A DNA stretch of 64,000 nucleotides from QAKW01 sp045545315. GTDB lineage: Bacteria; Bacillota; Clostridia; Oscillospirales; QAKW01. Positions within the stretch are counted from its first letter, which is position 1. The number at the start of each line of letters is the position of its first letter. The position numbers and the translations under genes were made by a program. The notes under the pieces were generated by a model. The model was not told where the DNA came from and searched no databases. It saw only the letters and a program-made list of their open reading frames with translations. Below, in pieces: positions 8,448 to 18,263 of the stretch. The DNA lies in assembly GCA_045545315.1 (NCBI GenBank), contig JAZQAR010000040.1, positions 1 to 64,000 on the forward strand, read 5' to 3'.

Positions 8448-10340
8448 ATGGATCAGTTTGTATTCCCAAAGGATCTGTTTTTCACCGGTGTGAACTACCG
8501 GGCCCATCGGTACTTTGGCTGCCATCTGCAAACGGACGGCACCCGGGTCTTCCGGCTATGGGCTCCCCATGCGCAATGGGTCTCTTTGGTGGGGGATTTT
8601 TGCGGTTGGAATACCGGCGCCTTCCCCTTGCAAAAGACCGATGACCGGGGGGTATGGGAGATCACCCTGGGGGGCTTGGATACCTACGACACCTATAAAT
8701 TCGCCATCGGCACCGCCGACGGTCGCACCCTTTTTAAGGCGGATCCCTACGCCAACCACTTTGCCCTGCGGCCGGACACCGCCTCCAAGATCTTTGACAT
8801 TGAGGGCTATGAATGGGGTGATAAGGCCTGGATGAAGGCCCGGGCCAAAAAGGATTACGCCAACAGGCCCATGAGCATCTACGAGGTACAGTTAGGCTCC
8901 TGGCTCCAATATGAGGACGGTAACTTCTATTCCTATTCTGCCCTGGCAGACCGACTTTTAGACTACGTTTGTGAAATGGGCTACACCCATATCGAACTGA
9001 TGCCCGTGACCGAATATCCCTTTGATAAATCCTGGGGCTACCAGGTGATGGGCTATTTTGCCCCCACCTCCCGCTACGGCACCCCCTTTGATCTGATGAA
9101 GCTGATCGATACCGCCCACCAACGGGGGATCGGGGTTTTGCTGGATTGGGTACCCGCTCACTTCCCCCGGGATGCGGCGGGGCTGTTTGAATTCGACGGG
9201 GAATGCTGCTATGAATACCAGGATCCCCTGATGCGGGATCACCCGGATTGGGGCACCCGAATCTTTGACTACGGCCGGCCGGAGGTGCGGAGCTTTTTGA
9301 TCTCCAGCGCCTGCCATTGGCTGGAAAACTACCACGTGGACGGCCTGCGGGTGGATGCGGTAGCCTCCATGCTCTACCTGGATTACGGCAAGCAGGAGGG
9401 TCAATGGCGCCCCAATATCTACGGTGATCGGGGCAACCTGGAAGCCATCGACCTTTTTAAGAAGCTGAATTACGAGGTTCACGCCTCCTTCCCCGGTGCC
9501 ATCACCGTGGCAGAGGAATCCACCGCCTGGCCCCACGTGACCGGCACAGAGGATAATGGCCTGGGCTTTGACTTTAAGTGGAATATGGGCTGGATGAACG
9601 ATTCCTTGAAATATATCTCCAACCCACCCCTCTTCCGCCACGGAATGCAAGGAATGATGACCTTTTCTATGGAGTATATCTACTCCGAGCAGTTCATTCT
9701 ACCCCTCTCCCACGACGAGGTGGTTCACGGCAAATGTTCCCTTTTGAGCAAGATGCCCGGCACCTATGAGGAAAAGTTCCAGAACCTGAAGGCCTTTTAC
9801 GGCTTTATGATGGGGCACCCGGGCAAAAAGCTTTTGTTCATGGGGGGCGAATTCGGGCAGTTCATCGAGTGGAACGAGGAGCAGAGCCTGGATTGGATGC
9901 TCCTGGACTATACCCCCCACCAACAGCTGCAGAGCTACGTGCGGGAACTGAACCGCTTTTATCAACGGCACCCCGCCCTTTGGGCAAAGGACACCGGCTG
10001 GGAGGGCTTTGAATGGATCTCTCTGGACGACACCACCAACTGTGTGCTGGCCTTTTTGCGTAAGTGCGAAAAGGAGGAGATCCTGGTGGTTGTGAATTTT
10101 TCGGAATACGACATCATAGATTATAAACTGGGGCTCCCCGAAGCAGGCACCTTGAACCTGCTGCTGAGTTCCGAGGAGGAGCGGTTCGGCGGTGAAAACC
10201 GCTTTAAGAAACGGCTGACCGTTTCGGCGGGCAAGCCCTTCCACGGGCATCCCTGCTCCGCCATCCTGCATCTGCCGCCGTTTTCGGCAAACTACTTTAA
10301 ATATCGCAAAAATTCAGGAGGAAAAGACCATGAAAAATAA
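8448..10340 (+). CDS. glgB: 1,4-alpha-glucan branching enzyme
   Basis: A 630-residue GH13 enzyme that cuts alpha-1,4 chains and re-attaches them as alpha-1,6 branches in glycogen. An N-terminal CBM48-like domain (about 30-115, with RLWAPHAQWVSLVGDF) is followed by the catalytic barrel. Conserved regions are clear: DWVPAHFP, nucleophile D303 in GLRVDAVASM, acid/base E356 in TVAEEST and D423 in LSHDEVVHG. The C-terminal beta domain ends near residue 620. It is the first gene of the operon glgB-glgC-glgD-glgA-glgP, overlaps glgC by 11 bp, and has an AAAGGAG site 11 bp before its ATG. Confidence 0.97.
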   Translation: MDQFVFPKDLFFTGVNYRAHRYFGCHLQTDGTRVFRLWAPHAQWVSLVGDFCGWNTGAFPLQKTDDRGVWEITLGGLDTYDTYKFAIGTADGRTLFKADPYANHFALRPDTASKIFDIEGYEWGDKAWMKARAKKDYANRPMSIYEVQLGSWLQYEDGNFYSYSALADRLLDYVCEMGYTHIELMPVTEYPFDKSWGYQVMGYFAPTSRYGTPFDLMKLIDTAHQRGIGVLLDWVPAHFPRDAAGLFEFDGECCYEYQDPLMRDHPDWGTRIFDYGRPEVRSFLISSACHWLENYHVDGLRVDAVASMLYLDYGKQEGQWRPNIYGDRGNLEAIDLFKKLNYEVHASFPGAITVAEESTAWPHVTGTEDNGLGFDFKWNMGWMNDSLKYISNPPLFRHGMQGMMTFSMEYIYSEQFILPLSHDEVVHGKCSLLSKMPGTYEEKFQNLKAFYGFMMGHPGKKLLFMGGEFGQFIEWNEEQSLDWMLLDYTPHQQLQSYVRELNRFYQRHPALWAKDTGWEGFEWISLDDTTNCVLAFLRKCEKEEILVVVNFSEYDIIDYKLGLPEAGTLNLLLSSEEERFGGENRFKKRLTVSAGKPFHGHPCSAILHLPPFSANYFKYRKNSGGKDHEK

Positions 10341-11553
10341 AGAAATGATCGCAATGTTGCTGGCCGGCGGTCAGGGCAGCCGTCTTTACGTGCTGACCCA
10401 GGAGACTGCAAAGCCTGCCATCCCCTTTGGCGGTAAGTACCGCATTATCGACTTTCCCCTTTCCAACTGCACCAACTCCGGCATCGATACCGTGGGTGTT
10501 CTGACCCAGTATCGTCCCCTTGAGCTACACTCCTACATAGGCAACGGACAGCCCTGGGATCTGAATCGGATGGAAGGCGGCGTAAGCATTCTTCCTCCCT
10601 ACGTAAGCGGCGCCACCGGCGAATGGTACAAGGGCACCGCCAACGCCATTTATCAGAACATCGAATTCATTGAAAAATACGACCCGGAATACGTTCTGAT
10701 CCTTTCCGGTGACCACGTTTACAAAATGGATTACAGCCAGATGCTGGATTTCCACAAGGAAAAGAACGCCGACGTTACCGTTGCCACCCTGCAGGTGCCC
10801 ATCGAGGAGGCCAGCCGGTTCGGGATCGTGAACGCCGACGATAACGACTGCATCTATGAATTTGAAGAGAAGCCCCCGGAGCCCAAGTCCAACCGGGCAA
10901 CCATGGGTATTTACATCTTTACCTGGACCAAGCTGCGCAAGTACCTGATCGACGACGAAAAGGATCCCGCCAGCTCCAACGACTTTGGGAAGAACGTATT
11001 GCCCGCTATGCTGAATGCAGGTGAGCGGATGTTTGCCTGGCCCTTCGACGGTTACTGGAAGGACGTTGGCACCATCGAAAGCCTTTGGGAAGCCAATATG
11101 GATCTTTTGAACCCCCGCATCCCCCTGAACCTGGCGGATCCCGATTGGAAGATCTATGCCCGCCACGGTCAGAACCTGAAGCCCCAATACATCGGCAAGG
11201 GCGTGACCCTGAAGGATTCTATGATCACCGAAAACTGCTCCCTGGAGGGCTGCAGCCTTTGGTACAGCGTTTTGTTCTCCGGCGTAGAAGTGGATAAGGG
11301 CACTAACCTGAACTCCGCCGTGGTGATGGAAAACGCAAAGATCGGCAAAAACTGCAACGTGAAATATGCCATTATCGCCCCCGGTGCCGTCATCGAAGAC
11401 GGGGCTGTCATCGGCGCAGAACCCGAAAATTACGACGGCGAATGGGGCATTGCGGTGGTTGGCTCCGGTGCGGTGGTCAAGGCCGGTCAAACCGTTCTGC
11501 CGAAGGAAATGATCAAACCGAATGCTGTAAAAGACGGCACAAAGGAGGCATAA
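10330..11553 (+). CDS. glgC: Glucose-1-phosphate adenylyltransferase (ADP-glucose pyrophosphorylase), catalytic subunit
   Basis: Makes ADP-glucose from ATP and glucose-1-phosphate, the committed step of bacterial glycogen synthesis. The 407-residue protein has the N-terminal nucleotidyltransferase fold with LLAGGQGSRL (residues 11-20), the FPLSNC and GTANAIYQN segments, the sugar-phosphate-binding FEEKP motif near residue 180, and a C-terminal left-handed beta-helix. The N-terminal LAGGQGSRL loop that GlgD lacks marks it as the active subunit. The start lies inside glgB with AGGAGG 8 bp upstream, which suggests translational coupling. It probably forms a hetero-oligomer with the next gene product. 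Confidence 0.97.
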   Translation: MKNKEMIAMLLAGGQGSRLYVLTQETAKPAIPFGGKYRIIDFPLSNCTNSGIDTVGVLTQYRPLELHSYIGNGQPWDLNRMEGGVSILPPYVSGATGEWYKGTANAIYQNIEFIEKYDPEYVLILSGDHVYKMDYSQMLDFHKEKNADVTVATLQVPIEEASRFGIVNADDNDCIYEFEEKPPEPKSNRATMGIYIFTWTKLRKYLIDDEKDPASSNDFGKNVLPAMLNAGERMFAWPFDGYWKDVGTIESLWEANMDLLNPRIPLNLADPDWKIYARHGQNLKPQYIGKGVTLKDSMITENCSLEGCSLWYSVLFSGVEVDKGTNLNSAVVMENAKIGKNCNVKYAIIAPGAVIEDGAVIGAEPENYDGEWGIAVVGSGAVVKAGQTVLPKEMIKPNAVKDGTKEA

Positions 11554-11556
11554 ACC

Positions 11557-12672
11557 ATGAACGCTTTGGGTATTATTTTTTCTGAACACTATAATCAACA
11601 AAACACTGCCAACGAGCTGACCCGACTGCGGGCGCCCGCCGGTCTGCCCTTTGCCGGGCGGTACCGTGCCATCGACTTTACCCTTTCGGCTATGGTAAAC
11701 GCCAATATCACCGATATCGGCATTATTGCCGCCCAGAACTACGGTTCTATGATCGACCATCTGGGCAACGGGGAGGATTGGGATCTGAACCGCCGCAGAG
11801 GCGGGCTGATGATGCTGACTCCCATGGCCTGGCCCGGTGCGGAAAAGGCCCATTATCGGGGTCGCTTGGATGCCCTCAGAGCTTTCCGCACCTACGTGGA
11901 GGAAAGCAAGGCTGAGCTGGTGGTGCTGGCCTACGGCGGCACCGTAGCCAGCGTAGACCTGGAGGCGATGGCCAAGGCCCACAAGAAAAACGGTGCTTAC
12001 CTGACCGTTGCCTACAGCAACATCCCCGGTAACGTGGGGGAGGCCATCCTGGAGACCGCCGAGGACGGCCGGATCACCAAGCTATCCTATCAGCTGAACG
12101 AGGATGAATCCACCAAGCCCTATTCCCTGGGTCTCTTTATGATGAACCGAGCCGACCTGGCAGAATTCCTGCTGGAGGCCGAAAACAACGACTACACCAA
12201 TATGAACCGGGATCTGATCCAGCAGCATTTAGAGGATCAACTGATCTACGGTTATCACCACACCGGCTATGCCCGGATCATCCAAAGCACCACCGATTAC
12301 TTCAAGGCCAGTATGGATATGCTGGAAAAGGATCTGAAGGCAGAGCTGTTCCCCGAAGATCGCCCGGTATATACCAAGGTCAAGGATTCCGTTCCCACCC
12401 TGTATGCCTATGACGCCCAGGTGGAAAACAGCCTGATCGCCGACGGCTGTGTGATCCGCGGCACCGTAAAAAATTCCATCATCTTCCGTGGGGTAACCGT
12501 GGAAGAGGGTGCGGTGGTAGAAAACGCCATCCTGATGCAAAAGAGCGTGGTGGAAGGCAACGCCAAGATCGATTGCGGTATCCTGGATAAAAACAGTCGC
12601 ATCAACGCCGGCACCGTGCTGAAGGGTTCTGCCCAATTACCCTTCGTAGTGGGCAAAAATAAAAAAGTTTAA
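11557..12672 (+). CDS. glgD: GlgD, non-catalytic/regulatory subunit of ADP-glucose pyrophosphorylase
   Basis: A 371-residue homologue of GlgC whose N-terminus replaces the catalytic GGxGxRL loop by a short run ending in LRAPAGLPFAGRYRAIDF, so it should not bind ATP normally. In Firmicutes GlgD partners GlgC and raises its activity; that role is inferred here from sequence and position. It keeps the C-terminal beta-helix repeats (VENSLIADGCVIRG, EGAVVENAIL). It starts 3 bp after the glgC stop, with the AAGGAGG site inside the end of glgC. GlgC and GlgD are ancient paralogues, not a recent duplication. Confidence 0.95.
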   Translation: MNALGIIFSEHYNQQNTANELTRLRAPAGLPFAGRYRAIDFTLSAMVNANITDIGIIAAQNYGSMIDHLGNGEDWDLNRRRGGLMMLTPMAWPGAEKAHYRGRLDALRAFRTYVEESKAELVVLAYGGTVASVDLEAMAKAHKKNGAYLTVAYSNIPGNVGEAILETAEDGRITKLSYQLNEDESTKPYSLGLFMMNRADLAEFLLEAENNDYTNMNRDLIQQHLEDQLIYGYHHTGYARIIQSTTDYFKASMDMLEKDLKAELFPEDRPVYTKVKDSVPTLYAYDAQVENSLIADGCVIRGTVKNSIIFRGVTVEEGAVVENAILMQKSVVEGNAKIDCGILDKNSRINAGTVLKGSAQLPFVVGKNKKV

Positions 12673-12687
12673 AAGGGGGTTCCACCC

Positions 12688-14106
12688 ATGAAAATTTTAT
12701 ACGTAGCCAGCGAGGCCTCCCCCTTTATCAAGGTGGGCGGCTTAGGGGACGTGGCCGGTGCCCTGCCCAAGGCTCTTTGCCGGGCAGGGGACGATTGCCG
12801 GGTGATCATGCCCTATTACGGCTCCATCCCCGCAGCCTTAAAGGAGCGGTGCAAGCCGGTCACCGAATTCCATTTTTACAATTCCTGGCGCAATCAACCC
12901 TGCGGGATCCTGCAGGCCGAGATCGACGGCGTCATCTATTATCTTTTGGAGAATGATTTTTACTTTGACCGCCCCCAGGTCTACGGAGAATTTGACGACG
13001 GCGAGCGGTTCGCCTTTTTCTCCCGGGCAGTTTTAGAGGCTCTGCCCCTGATCGACTTTATCCCCGACGTACTCCATTGCAACGATTGGCACACCGCCCT
13101 GATCCCGGTGGTACTGGACGTTCAGTTCCGTTCCCGTCCGGGCTACGGCGCCATCAAAACCGTATTCACCATTCACAATATTGAGTTCCAGGGCAAATAC
13201 GATCCCTATATTTTAGGGGATATCTTCGGCCTGGACGAGCAGGCCAAGCCCCTGCTCTATTACGACGGAGCCCTGAACCTGATGAAGGGTGCCATCGAAT
13301 GCTCCAACCGGGTGACCACCGTTTCCAAGCGGTATGCCGAAGAAATTATGAGCCCGCCCAAATCCTGCGGGCTGGAGCATATCCTGACCGACAGAAGCTA
13401 CAAGGTCAGCGGCATTGTGAACGGGATCGATACCGACCTCTTTGATCCCGCCACCGATCCCCGGATCGCCGCCAACTATACCGTAAAGACCCTGGCGGAC
13501 AAAAAGAAAAACAAGCTGGCTCTGCAAAAGGAGTTGGGATTACCGGAGACCGATGAGGTTCCCCTTTTCGGTATGGTGACCCGGCTGACCCACCAAAAGG
13601 GGCTGGAGCTGTTAAAGGACAAATTGGATTGGCTGGCCGACCAGTCGGTGCAGGTGGTCATTTTGGGCACCGGCACCCCGGAATACGAGCAGTTCCTGGC
13701 AGAATGTGCCCGGCGGCACCCCAACAATCTGCGGGCGATCCTGGCCTTTGACGGTGCTTTGGCGCAACGGATCTACGCGGGCTGTGACTTCTTTATGATG
13801 CCCAGCAAATTCGAGCCCTGCGGTCTGGCACAGATGATCGCTATGCGCTACGGCACCCTGCCTCTGGTACACACCACCGGCGGCCTGGCCGATACGGTGA
13901 TCCCCTACGATCCCACCCAAAAGACCGGGCGGGGCATCACCTTCCAGACCTTTAACAGCGAGGACTTTTCCAACGCCCTTTGGCGGTGTATCGAGCTTTA
14001 TGCCGATAAACCCCATTTTGACCAAGCCTGCAAAAACGCCATGGAAGGCGACTACAGCTGGGGACCCAGCGTGGAAGCCTATCGGGCCCTTTATGCGGCA
14101 CTTTAA
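12688..14106 (+). CDS. glgA: Glycogen synthase (ADP-glucose type)
   Basis: A 472-residue GT5 glycosyltransferase that extends alpha-1,4-glucan chains with ADP-glucose in the cytosol. The N-terminal K-x-G-G-L motif (KVGGLGDVAGALPKAL, residues 16-31) binds the ADP-glucose phosphate. HCNDWHTALIP near residue 130 and the C-terminal PSKFEPCGLAQM and TTGGLADTV motifs complete the GT-B fold. The length is normal for the family. The gene follows glgD by 15 bp with a GGGGG-type ribosome site and precedes glgP. Confidence 0.97.
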   Translation: MKILYVASEASPFIKVGGLGDVAGALPKALCRAGDDCRVIMPYYGSIPAALKERCKPVTEFHFYNSWRNQPCGILQAEIDGVIYYLLENDFYFDRPQVYGEFDDGERFAFFSRAVLEALPLIDFIPDVLHCNDWHTALIPVVLDVQFRSRPGYGAIKTVFTIHNIEFQGKYDPYILGDIFGLDEQAKPLLYYDGALNLMKGAIECSNRVTTVSKRYAEEIMSPPKSCGLEHILTDRSYKVSGIVNGIDTDLFDPATDPRIAANYTVKTLADKKKNKLALQKELGLPETDEVPLFGMVTRLTHQKGLELLKDKLDWLADQSVQVVILGTGTPEYEQFLAECARRHPNNLRAILAFDGALAQRIYAGCDFFMMPSKFEPCGLAQMIAMRYGTLPLVHTTGGLADTVIPYDPTQKTGRGITFQTFNSEDFSNALWRCIELYADKPHFDQACKNAMEGDYSWGPSVEAYRALYAAL

Positions 14107-14150
14107 TCTGACATCTATTTTTTAGCACAAACCAAGGAGAACAATTACCC

Positions 14151-16550
14151 ATGACCCAACAGGAAATCAAAGAAAAGATTCAGGCAGTCATCACCGAGAA
14201 GTTTGCCTGCGACGTAGATCAGGTGACTGATCGGCAGATGTACGAAAGCGTCATCAGCTTTGTGCAACATGAATTGCGTAAAAAGCGCCGTGATGCCAAA
14301 AAGAAAATGAAAGAACAGGAAGCCAAGCAGGTCTACTATATGTCCATGGAATTCCTTGTCGGCCGTTCCCTGAAAAACAATCTCTATAATTTAGGGATCG
14401 AAGACGAGGTTCGTTCCGCCCTGACCGAGCTGGGTGCAAACCTGGAAAAATTATACGATATGGAACCCGATGCAGGCTTGGGCAACGGCGGCTTGGGTCG
14501 CTTAGCCTCCTGCTATCTGGATTCCTTAACTGCCTGTGATTACCCCGCCACCGGCTTTTCCATCCGCTACGAATTCGGCATCTTCAAGCAAGTGATCGTG
14601 GACGGCTGGCAGATGGAGTTCCCGGATAACTGGTTAGAAATGGGCGGCGGCTGGCTGGTCGCCCGCCCCGACGAAGCCCAGGAGATCCATTTTGACGGCC
14701 AGGTGGAGGAGCTTTGGAGCAACGAGGGTCTGAAGACCGTTCATAAGGATTATTACAAGGTATTGGCCGTCCCCTACGACCTGATGATCAGCGGTCACGA
14801 TTCCAAGATCGTGAATAAGCTGCGGCTGTGGGGTGCCAAGAGCCTGGAAAACTTTGATATGTCCCTGTTCTCCCGGGGCGAATACCTGAAGAGCTGCGAG
14901 GGCGACGCCAAGGCCGAGGCCATCAGCCGGGTGCTCTACCCCGCCGATGACCACGAGGAGGGCAAAAACCTGCGGCTGCGCCAGCAATACTTCTTTGTCA
15001 GCGCATCCCTGCAAAATATCCTGGCAGAGCATCTGAAAAAATACGGCACCCTGGATAACCTGCCCGATAAGGTGGTCATCCACATCAACGATACCCACCC
15101 CGCCCTTTGCGTGCCCGAGCTGATGCGTCTTTTGATGGACGATCACGGCTACTCCTGGGATGCCGCCTGGGATATCACCTGCCGTACCCTGGCCTACACC
15201 AACCACACCGTTATGAGCGAAGCCCTGGAAAAATGGTCTATCCATCTCTTCAGCGGCCGCCTGCCCCGGATCTATACCATTGTGAAGGAGATCAACCGCC
15301 GCTTCTGCGAAAAGATCTACAACGAGCATCCCGAAAAGCGGGGTGTGATCGACCGGATGGCGGTGATCGGCGACGGAATGGTGCGGATGGCCAATCTGTG
15401 TGTAGCCTGCTGCTACAGCGTTAACGGCGTTTCCGCCCTGCACAGCGAGATCCTGAAGGATGATCTTTTTAAGGATTATCACGATATCTTCCCCGGCAAG
15501 CTGACCAACGTGACCAACGGTATCGTTCACCGCCGCTGGCTTTGCCAGAGCAACCCCGGTCTCACCGAGCTGCTGAAAGAGCTGATCGGCGACGGCTTTA
15601 TCAATAACGGTGCCGAGCTGGAAAAGCTGTTGGCCTTTAAGGACGATGAATCCGTTCTCAAACGCCTGCCGGAGATCAAACGGCAAAACAAACTGCGGCT
15701 GGCCAAATATATCGAGCATTCTGCCGGGATCAAGGTGAACCCGAATTCCATTTTCGACGTGCAAGCCAAGCGGCTCCACGAGTATAAACGCCAATTGCTC
15801 TGCGCACTGCATATTTACGACCTTTATCGCCGGATCAAATATGAAGGCTTAACCATTCAGCCCCATACCTTTATTTTCGGTGCCAAAGCCTCTGCCGGCT
15901 ATATTATGGCAAAAGAGATCATCCGCTTTATCTGCGCCCTGGGGGATATGATCAATAACGATCCCGCCATCCACGATATGCTGAAAGTGGTGTTCCTGGC
16001 AGACTACAAGGTCAGCATCGCCGAAATTCTGATGCCCGCTGCCGAAGTCAGCGAGCAGATCTCCCTGGCCGGCAAAGAAGCCAGCGGTACCGGAAATATG
16101 AAGTTTATGATCAACGGCGCCCTCACCATCGGTACCCTGGACGGCGCCAACGTGGAGATCCACCAGCAGGTGGGGGATGAGAATATGTTCCTCTTCGGCC
16201 TCACTACTCCTGAAGTGAACGCCTGGAAACGGGATGGCTACCACCCGGATCAGCTTTACCGCAACGATCTCCATATGCGGGAACTCTTGGATTCCATCCT
16301 CAAAGAAGGAATCGGCGGCAAGAACTTTGAATCCATCGTCCGTTACCTGATCGGGCCCGATCCCTATATGGTGCTGGCCGATTTCAACGCCTATAAGGGT
16401 GCCCAGGCCAAGATTAATGAACTTTACGGCGATACCCTGCGCTGGAACGGAATGAGCCTGGTGAACATCGCCAAGGCCGGCATCTTCGCCAGTGACCGGG
16501 CGGTCACCGAATACGCCGAGAACATCTGGAATCTGAAACCTATTGAATAA
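14151..16550 (+). CDS. glgP: Glycogen/maltodextrin phosphorylase
   Basis: A 799-residue GT35 enzyme that releases glucose-1-phosphate from alpha-1,4-glucans. The pyridoxal-phosphate lysine is K651 in EASGTGNMKF. The N-terminal GLGNGGLGRLASCYLDS and the LHEYKRQLL segment near residue 540 are diagnostic. The length is that of the bacterial glycogen/starch phosphorylases. It is the last gene of the operon and is followed by two hairpins. Together with glgB, C, D and A it gives both synthesis and mobilisation of glycogen in one transcription unit. Its ribosome site AAGGAG lies at 14134-14139. Confidence 0.97.
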   Translation: MTQQEIKEKIQAVITEKFACDVDQVTDRQMYESVISFVQHELRKKRRDAKKKMKEQEAKQVYYMSMEFLVGRSLKNNLYNLGIEDEVRSALTELGANLEKLYDMEPDAGLGNGGLGRLASCYLDSLTACDYPATGFSIRYEFGIFKQVIVDGWQMEFPDNWLEMGGGWLVARPDEAQEIHFDGQVEELWSNEGLKTVHKDYYKVLAVPYDLMISGHDSKIVNKLRLWGAKSLENFDMSLFSRGEYLKSCEGDAKAEAISRVLYPADDHEEGKNLRLRQQYFFVSASLQNILAEHLKKYGTLDNLPDKVVIHINDTHPALCVPELMRLLMDDHGYSWDAAWDITCRTLAYTNHTVMSEALEKWSIHLFSGRLPRIYTIVKEINRRFCEKIYNEHPEKRGVIDRMAVIGDGMVRMANLCVACCYSVNGVSALHSEILKDDLFKDYHDIFPGKLTNVTNGIVHRRWLCQSNPGLTELLKELIGDGFINNGAELEKLLAFKDDESVLKRLPEIKRQNKLRLAKYIEHSAGIKVNPNSIFDVQAKRLHEYKRQLLCALHIYDLYRRIKYEGLTIQPHTFIFGAKASAGYIMAKEIIRFICALGDMINNDPAIHDMLKVVFLADYKVSIAEILMPAAEVSEQISLAGKEASGTGNMKFMINGALTIGTLDGANVEIHQQVGDENMFLFGLTTPEVNAWKRDGYHPDQLYRNDLHMRELLDSILKEGIGGKNFESIVRYLIGPDPYMVLADFNAYKGAQAKINELYGDTLRWNGMSLVNIAKAGIFASDRAVTEYAENIWNLKPIE

Positions 16551-16604
16551 TTGGGGCGTCGCCCCAAACCCCACAAAAGGCCCTTTTTGAAAAAAGGGCC
16601 TTTT
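16551..16604 (+). terminator. Double hairpin ending the glycogen operon
   Basis: The first stem is 16551-16557 with 16561-16567. The second, stronger stem of 14 bp is 16575-16588 with 16591-16604 and ends in TTTT. Both directly follow the glgP stop. Confidence 0.85.
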
Positions 16605-16656
16605 GAATTCCCCAAAAACTTTCCTTTTAATAAATTGTGAATTCAGCGGGGTTTTA

Positions 16657-16685
16657 TTGATTTGTGGGAACCGTTGTGATAAAAT
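16657..16685 (+). promoter_or_regulatory. Sigma-A promoter for the CPBP protease gene
   Basis: TTGATT (16657-16662), a 17-bp spacer and TAAAAT (16680-16685), followed by GGAAAGG at 16700-16706 and the ATG at 16716. Confidence 0.7.
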
Positions 16686-16715
16686 AAAAGCAGAATAACG
16701 GAAAGGACCGATACG

Positions 16716-17738
16716 ATGGATCAACAACCCTTGCAAAATCAAGCCTATTATAATCCATACTATATGGCCGCCCAGATCCGCAAGCAGGAGGATCGGCTGG
16801 AGCGCCGCATTCTCTCCCGCATTGGGATGGCGCTGTTTATTTATCTGCTGTTTGTGAACCTGTTACAAACTGCTCTGATGTGGGGCGGCACCACCTTCTT
16901 CCCCACCCTGGTGGAGGCCGAGTGGTTCCAATGGATCCTGCAGATCGTTCCCGGCTATCTTTTAGGGGTTCCCCTGGTAGCCCTTTTGCTGGCCGGCCTC
17001 CCAAAGGAAAAGCCGGAGAAAAAGAAGCTGGGCGCTTCCGGCTGGGTGGGATTTTTAGCGATCTCCTTTTTCCTGACCACCGCAGGTAGCTTGATCTCCA
17101 ACCTACTGATCACCAAGCTGGAAGAGCTCAAGGGAGCCGAGGTTTCGGATATGGTCTCCCAGCAGATCACCGAGTTTTCACCCCTGACCACCCTTTTGGT
17201 GGTGGTGATCGCCGCACCGATCTTCGAGGAACTGATGTTCCGCAAGCTATTGATCGATCGGCTTTTGCCCTACAGCGAATTTTTCGCCATTCTGACCGGC
17301 GGGCTTTTGTTCGGGCTGGTACATGGGAATTTTTATCAATTCTTTTACGCCACTATGGTGGGGCTGCTGTTCAGCTTTATCTACGTGCGCACCGGCCGGA
17401 TCGGCTACACCATTTTGATGCATATCATCATCAACTTTACCGGCTCCATCATAGCGCCCTTCATCGGCGAACATCTGGCGGAGAACGGCTCCATCGGTTC
17501 TATTGGCTCCATCGATCTTTGGGGGATGGTGACCGGCGTCTATACCACCGCCATGTACGTACTGGCGATCTGCGGCGGGATCCTGCTACTCTTTGGGATC
17601 AAAAAAATGAAGGCCTCTACCCAGGGAAGCCGAGGGCTGGCCTTGGGTCGGCAGTTCCGGTTGGGCTGGCTGAACGTTGGAATGCTGTTGACCGGCGGAT
17701 TTTGTTTGATTAGTTTTATTATAAGCATTTTAATTTAG
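16716..17738 (+). CDS. CPBP-family intramembrane glutamic protease (CAAX/Abi type)
   Basis: A 340-residue inner-membrane protein with about eight predicted helices. The three CPBP motifs are present: EELMFRKLLIDR (EExxxR, near residue 172), FGLVHGNFYQF (FxxxH, near 203) and HIIINFTGS (near 238). In this superfamily the glutamates and histidines form an intramembrane active site. Some members process prenylated proteins or peptides, others are linked to bacteriocin self-immunity. The substrate is unknown. The first 25 residues are Gln/Tyr/Asn-rich and cytosolic. It forms a two-gene unit with the cyclophilin gene 13 bp downstream. Confidence 0.9.
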   Translation: MDQQPLQNQAYYNPYYMAAQIRKQEDRLERRILSRIGMALFIYLLFVNLLQTALMWGGTTFFPTLVEAEWFQWILQIVPGYLLGVPLVALLLAGLPKEKPEKKKLGASGWVGFLAISFFLTTAGSLISNLLITKLEELKGAEVSDMVSQQITEFSPLTTLLVVVIAAPIFEELMFRKLLIDRLLPYSEFFAILTGGLLFGLVHGNFYQFFYATMVGLLFSFIYVRTGRIGYTILMHIIINFTGSIIAPFIGEHLAENGSIGSIGSIDLWGMVTGVYTTAMYVLAICGGILLLFGIKKMKASTQGSRGLALGRQFRLGWLNVGMLLTGGFCLISFIISILI

Positions 17739-17751
17739 GAGGAAAAACAAC

Positions 17752-18222
17752 ATGGTAACTTTAACAATGAAAGATGGCGGCGTGATTAAACTGGAACTTT
17801 ATGCCGATAAAGCCCCCAAGACCGTTGCCAATTTTGAAAAACTGGTGAAGGAAGGCTTTTATAACGGCCTGACCTTCCATCGGATTATCAGCGGCTTTAT
17901 GATCCAGGGCGGCGATCCCCTGGGCAACGGAATGGGCGGCAGCGATGAGAACATCCCCGGCGAATTCGCCGCCAACGGTTTCGATAACCCCATCCGCCAC
18001 GAGCGGGGTGTCATCTCTATGGCCCGGGCCCAGGATCCCAACTCTGCCAGCAGCCAATTCTTTATTATGCACGCCGACGGATTTTTCCTGGACGGCAATT
18101 ATGCCGCCTTCGGCAAGGTGGTAGAAGGTCTGGACGTGGTAGACCGCATCGCTGCCGTGGAAACCAACTTTATGGACGCTCCCCTGGAGCCCCAGGTGAT
18201 CGATACCATTACCATCGACTAA
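17752..18222 (+). CDS. ppiB: Peptidyl-prolyl cis-trans isomerase, cyclophilin type
   Basis: A 156-residue single-domain cyclophilin without a signal peptide, hence cytosolic. It speeds proline isomerisation during folding. Family signatures are TFHRIISGFMIQGGDP (residues 43-58; catalytic Arg in FHRI), MARAQDPNSASSQFFI and NYAAFGKVVEG. The ATG follows AGGAGG (17737-17742), which overlaps the stop of the protease gene. It ends just before a long terminator stem. Confidence 0.96.
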   Translation: MVTLTMKDGGVIKLELYADKAPKTVANFEKLVKEGFYNGLTFHRIISGFMIQGGDPLGNGMGGSDENIPGEFAANGFDNPIRHERGVISMARAQDPNSASSQFFIMHADGFFLDGNYAAFGKVVEGLDVVDRIAAVETNFMDAPLEPQVIDTITID

Positions 18223-18229
18223 ATAGTGC

Positions 18230-18263
18230 AAAACCGTTATGAACCAAGGTTCATAACGGTTTT
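18230..18263. terminator. Bidirectional terminator between ppiB and the SLOG-like gene
   Basis: A 16-bp perfect stem (18230-18245 with 18248-18263) with a 2-nt loop is flanked by A- and T-rich runs. The stop codon of the minus-strand gene lies within it. Confidence 0.88.

Noticed and set aside
10330..12672. glgC and glgD as a recent tandem duplication
   Set aside because: They are well-known ancient paralogues with different N-terminal loops and low similarity.
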